From JBEKEX01 sp050013615 (GTDB lineage Bacteria > Chloroflexota > Anaerolineae > Anaerolineales > Anaerolineaceae), in assembly GCA_050013615.1 (NCBI GenBank), contig JBEKEX010000126.1, positions 1 to 7,714 of the forward strand: a DNA stretch of 7,714 nucleotides. The letters run 5' to 3'. Shown here in pieces: positions 5,354-7,714 of the stretch. A program made the position numbers and the translations under genes. Under the pieces are notes generated by a model that saw nothing but the letters and a program-made list of their open reading frames with translations, did no database searches and was not told the origin of the DNA. Position 1 is the first letter of the stretch. Each line of letters opens with the position of its first letter.

Positions 5354-5878
5354 ATGAATTCACAATTGAAATCAAGCATCTGGCTTCAGTTCGGGGCCGC
5401 CATCGACACGCTCGACGACGCCATTCAAACCTGTCCGGATCGGCTTTGGCACGCTCTTTTGTGGAATGACACAACTGAGAATTCAAAGTACGCGCAATTC
5501 TGGTACATCGCCCACCATGCACTTTTCTGGCTGGATCTCTACTTATCCGGCTCCGTGGAAAGCTTTACCCCTCCTGCTCCATTCACACTGACCGAATCGG
5601 ATGCAAACGGTTTCCCTGAAAGACCCTACACCAGGGACGAATTGCGTGCCTATCTCGACTATGATCGCAGAAAATGCCAGGCAACGATCGAAACCCTGAC
5701 AGATGAGAAAGCAAAATCAAGCTGCAAGTTTCCATGGGGCGAAGTCAGTTTCATCGAGCTGCAGCTCTACAGCATGCGCCATGTGCAGGAACACGCCGCC
5801 CAATTGAACCTGCTGCTCGGGCAAAATGGAGTTCCCGTCAAAGGCTGGGTCAAAAAAGCCAGGGACAAAACCACCTGA
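5354..5878 (+). CDS. DinB/YfiT-family metal-binding four-helix protein
   Basis: This 174-residue soluble protein has the DinB-superfamily pattern: a His at the end of the second helix (His54/His55 in YIAHHALFWLDLYL) and a C-terminal HxxxH (His143, His147 in MRHVQEHAAQLNLLLGQ). Together these form the three-His metal site of the fold. Characterised relatives are thiol-dependent S-transferases (bacillithiol or mycothiol enzymes), but most members are unassigned. The ATG at 5354 is preferred over one at 5336 because GGGAGG (5342-5347) sits 6 nt upstream of it. The 85-bp gap after the methyltransferase gene contains no clear promoter; TTGAAC and GATAAT are present but 21 bp apart. GC content here is around 50%, somewhat lower than in the hydrolases. 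A strong hairpin follows the stop. The family call is fairly firm; the specific reaction is unknown. Confidence 0.82.
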   Translation: MNSQLKSSIWLQFGAAIDTLDDAIQTCPDRLWHALLWNDTTENSKYAQFWYIAHHALFWLDLYLSGSVESFTPPAPFTLTESDANGFPERPYTRDELRAYLDYDRRKCQATIETLTDEKAKSSCKFPWGEVSFIELQLYSMRHVQEHAAQLNLLLGQNGVPVKGWVKKARDKTT

Positions 5879-5893
5879 CACCAATGGTTCGCC

Positions 5894-5915
5894 TGCCTGC
5901 CACCTCTGGCAGGCA
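5894..5915. terminator. Hairpin between convergent genes, likely bidirectional terminator
   Basis: TGCCTGCCA (5894-5902) and TGGCAGGCA (5907-5915) form a perfect 9-bp GC-rich stem with a CCTC loop. It starts 15 nt after the DinB-like stop codon and directly abuts the stop codon of the minus-strand PyrD-like gene (5916-5918). Neither strand has a proper U-tract, so efficient intrinsic termination is not certain; protecting both 3' ends is another possible role. It is placed where two converging transcripts meet. Confidence 0.55.
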
Positions 5916-6680
5916 TTAGTCTATTTGCCCCTCTCCCTCATTCCCCCGCCACAACACCGCATCCACCGCCACCGCCCAGGCGCCGGCGGCCAGCAGCAAT
6001 TCCCCATCTTCCCTGCGATAAATCCCACCCGAAGCGATCACCGGCAAGCCGACAGGTAAAAGCATTTGCAGCGCTTGCAGCGTCTGCGGCAGCAACGCTG
6101 GGCCATAGAGTCGTCCGCCAGTCAATTTGCCATTTGCATCGGACAGCACGCCGCGCGGCGCGCCCACGCTGAGGGAACTCACGCCTAATTCAACCAACTC
6201 AGTCAGCCAGGGAGCATTGGCCAGGGCCGGATCGATCTCCACCACTAGCGGCAGTTCACCGCTGGCTGCCGTGATCAGTTCCATTGCTTCTTCGTGTGAA
6301 ATATCAGCAGGCAGGCCCATTTCGACAGCGGTCACGCCCTCGCAATCTTCCAATAACTGCACCATTTCGGCCGCCTCCTGGGGCGAAGCGGGCAGGATGT
6401 GCACCCAGGTATCCACGGCGGCGCGCTGCCAGCGGGTGCGATAGCGCCGGATGATGGTCTTCAAGCCGGGGTTGGGCAGACCGGTGTGCAGTAGAAAACC
6501 GCCGGGATAGAGGAGCAGGCAGCGGTTGCCGGCCGGGGTGCGGGGTTTCAGGCTGACCGAATTGGTGACGAACGCTCCCTGCGGCGCGTCGAACGGCCAG
6601 GGTTTGCCGGGAGCATAGCCCAGCATGCCGGCCGCATTCAGCCAGGGTGAGGGAATCTGCAAATCAGAGCGCGGTGGCAT
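5916..6680 (-). CDS. Divergent dihydroorotate dehydrogenase-like FMN-barrel protein (PyrD family)
   Basis: This 254-residue protein is about 50 residues shorter than usual type 1B dihydroorotate dehydrogenases but has their layout. NAAGMLG (15-21) matches the N-terminal ASG strand, GAFVTNSVSLKPRTPAGNR (35-53) the FMN-contacting loop, and GLPNPG (67-72) the flavin-site turn. GGRLYGPALLP (188-198) and ASGGIYRREDGELLLAAGA (216-234) form the phosphate-binding end of the barrel. Hallmark residues are missing. The Lys of the usual TKS loop is Asn40. The NxSCPN motif with the catalytic Cys is replaced around residues 118-126 (AVEMGLPAD). The Lys of the VKL strand is Glu148 in LVVEIDP. FMN binding is still plausible; dihydroorotate oxidation is doubtful. 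The start follows GGAGGAA (minus strand, 6693-6687), which overlaps the end of the PyrK-like gene, with a 3-nt gap between genes, so translation is coupled. Confidence 0.8.
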   Translation of the reverse strand: MPPRSDLQIPSPWLNAAGMLGYAPGKPWPFDAPQGAFVTNSVSLKPRTPAGNRCLLLYPGGFLLHTGLPNPGLKTIIRRYRTRWQRAAVDTWVHILPASPQEAAEMVQLLEDCEGVTAVEMGLPADISHEEAMELITAASGELPLVVEIDPALANAPWLTELVELGVSSLSVGAPRGVLSDANGKLTGGRLYGPALLPQTLQALQMLLPVGLPVIASGGIYRREDGELLLAAGAWAVAVDAVLWRGNEGEGQID

Positions 6681-6683
6681 GGG

Positions 6684-7382
6684 CTATTCCTCCAGCTCGT
6701 CCAACTCGAACACCGGCCCATCCTCACAGGCCAGCTTCCAGCCGTGGCGGGTATTGACGGCACACAAGCCGCACTCGGCCAGGCCGCCGCAAGCCAGCGG
6801 CGTACGCACCAGCACCTGTACCGGCACCGGGCAGCGCTGGCCGGGCTGCAGGTGCAGTAACTTGCGAATGGAGGAGACTTGATCTCCGGCCGCGTCCAGT
6901 GCAAAAAAATCCGCCCAGGCGAGCAGATCAAGCAGACTTTCCAACGGCAGCATCTCGACTGCGCTTGGGAAACCGCTGGCCGGGGAATCACTGCAAAAGA
7001 CGATGGAAATCTCCTGTGCAGGCGCTTCCTGTGACAAAGCCGCTTCCACCAGCAGCGCCAGGCGTGAGCCATGATCAGTTAATGAAGCCAGTACGACGTG
7101 CCGGGCACCTGCCGGCAGCTTGAAGCCGTGTCCCAGCGGGCCGCGCACGGCCAGCTGCGTTCCCACCAACCACGTCACGGGCAAAGGTCCGGCCAGTTGC
7201 AGTCCATTCTCACGAATGCCGGAAGCAAACACCGGCGTGGGCAACACATCATCCCCACCGGCGACGTGGGCTAACAAGTATTGTCCGGCGCCCGGCCGCA
7301 GCGTGGGCGGGCAACGGATGATGCCCTCCACCCCATCGGGGCCGGCATGGATCTCTTCCAGCGTGCAAACGACTTCAGGCAT
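6684..7382 (-). CDS. Divergent PyrK-like iron-sulfur/flavin electron-transfer subunit
   Basis: This 232-residue protein resembles PyrK, the FAD and [2Fe-2S] subunit that links type 1B PyrD to NAD. Seen: an N-terminal beta-barrel with RPGAGQYLLAHV (29-40), the PyrK signature GPLGHGF (81-87), and a C-terminal cluster domain with Cys198, Cys204, Cys207 and Cys219 ending in CEDGPVFELDEL. Changes from the family: the FAD-binding RxPxS-type motif reads LPTPVFAS (47-54), with no Arg. The Gly-rich NAD loop (GGGxGxAPL) reads LASLTDHGS (98-106). The first two cluster cysteines are separated by five residues rather than the usual four. The nuclear iron-sulfur ligands remain, so cluster binding is plausible, while NAD use is doubtful. 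The ATG at 7382 follows AGGA (minus, 7393-7390) at 7-nt spacing. It is the first gene of a two-gene operon with the PyrD-like protein and is divergent from selD. Confidence 0.82.
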   Translation of the reverse strand: MPEVVCTLEEIHAGPDGVEGIIRCPPTLRPGAGQYLLAHVAGGDDVLPTPVFASGIRENGLQLAGPLPVTWLVGTQLAVRGPLGHGFKLPAGARHVVLASLTDHGSRLALLVEAALSQEAPAQEISIVFCSDSPASGFPSAVEMLPLESLLDLLAWADFFALDAAGDQVSSIRKLLHLQPGQRCPVPVQVLVRTPLACGGLAECGLCAVNTRHGWKLACEDGPVFELDELEE

Positions 7383-7445
7383 GGTTAAATCCTATCATAT
7401 TTCGCCAATCGGTCGGGCTGGCTGCCTTCCCCAGTTCGAACCTCA

Positions 7446-7472
7446 TTGGCGGGGATTGATTCACGGTACAAT
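7446..7472 (+). promoter_or_regulatory. Candidate selD promoter in the divergent intergenic region
   Basis: TTGGCG (7446-7451, 4/6) and TACAAT (7467-7472, 5/6) have a short 15-bp spacer. The predicted start, about 7479, gives a 40-nt leader with a ribosome site AAAGG (7507-7511) before the ATG at 7519. The 136-bp region must also hold the promoter for the PyrK-like gene; I found no convincing minus-strand hexamer pair. A TATGAT on the minus strand (7399-7394) lies too close to the ribosome site to act as its -10. Confidence 0.35.
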
Positions 7473-7518
7473 AGGGGCAATCACGAATTCTGACTTTATT
7501 GTTCGTAAAGGTAAGCCT

Positions 7519-7714
7519 ATGACCGAACAAATTAAAACCTCTTCCACAAGCCCTTTCCGCATGACCACCTTGTCGAGTTGCGCCGGGTGCGCCTCCAAGC
7601 TCAAGGCGCAAGCCCTGGCAGAGATCCTGCGCCCCATCAGCCAAGTCTTCAAAGCCGAGGATTACCCCGACCTGCTGGTCGGCCTGACTCCCGCGGACGA
7701 TGCCGCCGTCTGGC
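7519..7714 (+). CDS. selD: Selenide, water dikinase (selenophosphate synthetase), 3'-truncated by window edge
   Basis: SelD makes selenophosphate from selenide and ATP; the product feeds selenocysteine-tRNA synthesis, 2-selenouridine in tRNA, or the selenium cofactor of molybdenum hydroxylases. Only the first 65 residues are visible. The active-site segment reads LSSCAGCASKL (18-28), where Cys24 and Lys27 align with catalytic Cys17 and Lys20 of E. coli SelD. DDAAVW (60-65) begins the metal/ATP-binding Asp motif. The catalytic position is TGC, so this is the Cys form and not a selenoprotein. The Cys that usually follows one residue later is Ser26, while an extra Cys21 lies three residues before. 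The ATG at 7519 has AAAGG at 7-nt spacing; ATG 7561 is internal. No other selenium gene is in view, so which selenium use it serves cannot be told. Confidence 0.9.
   Translation, partial: MTEQIKTSSTSPFRMTTLSSCAGCASKLKAQALAEILRPISQVFKAEDYPDLLVGLTPADDAAVW

Noticed and set aside
6638..7072. Arg/Cys/Trp-rich alternate minus-strand frame inside the PyrK-like gene
   Set aside because: It overlaps the better-supported PyrK-like frame, and its composition is typical of a shifted GC-rich frame.
7468..7502. ACAATA...TATTGT inverted repeat in the selD leader region
   Set aside because: It has only 6 bp with 23 nt between arms, and one arm is part of the candidate -10 hexamer; not distinguishable from chance.
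1..7714. CRISPR arrays, tRNA or rRNA genes, riboswitches, insertion-sequence ends
   Set aside because: No regularly spaced repeats, cloverleaf-like segments, conserved riboswitch cores or transposase coding sequences were seen on either strand.

Overview
The window is a piece of a GC-rich bacterial chromosome, roughly 60-65% GC in most genes by eye. It carries a gene-dense mix of housekeeping and small accessory genes. The combination of families and the divergence of the PyrK/PyrD-like and SelD proteins would fit an anaerobic Chloroflexota-type bacterium (Anaerolineae-like), but that is a weak guess from memory of family flavour. I see no rRNA or tRNA gene, CRISPR array, transposase or integrase.

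Layout, left to right. Positions 1-1356 (+) hold the 3' part of trpS followed 16 nt later by a complete dtd, a plausible translation-quality operon. Positions 1357-2507 are a low-GC island (about 40% GC in sampled lines) with one gene, a stand-alone Mrr type IV restriction endonuclease. The island lies between two copies of a 16-bp imperfect direct repeat (14 of 16 identical). One copy covers the dtd stop codon and the other covers the start codon of the next gene. Positions 2513-3547 (+) encode a class C beta-lactamase-fold serine hydrolase, and 3630-4289 (+) a dienelactone-hydrolase-family enzyme with a near-perfect dyad at its predicted transcription start. Positions 4432-5268 (+) hold a 74-residue two-helix membrane protein and an ICMT/PEMT-type integral membrane methyltransferase, probably co-transcribed. 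Positions 5354-5878 (+) encode a DinB/YfiT-type four-helix metal-binding protein. A strong hairpin at 5894-5915 separates it from the convergent pair on the minus strand.

The minus-strand pair (7382 down to 5916) is a translationally coupled two-gene operon. It encodes a PyrK-like iron-sulfur/flavin electron-transfer subunit and a short PyrD-like FMN-barrel protein. Both have recognisable family scaffolds but have lost the hallmark residues: the DHOD Cys motif, two Lys, the FAD Arg motif and the NAD Gly loop. This pair is the best candidate for an undescribed function in the window. Upstream of it and divergently transcribed, selD (selenophosphate synthetase, Cys form) begins at 7519 and runs off the right edge.

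The two main results are the repeat-bounded mrr insertion, from which the ancestral dtd/serine hydrolase junction can be reconstructed, and the residue-depleted PyrK/PyrD-like pair next to selD.
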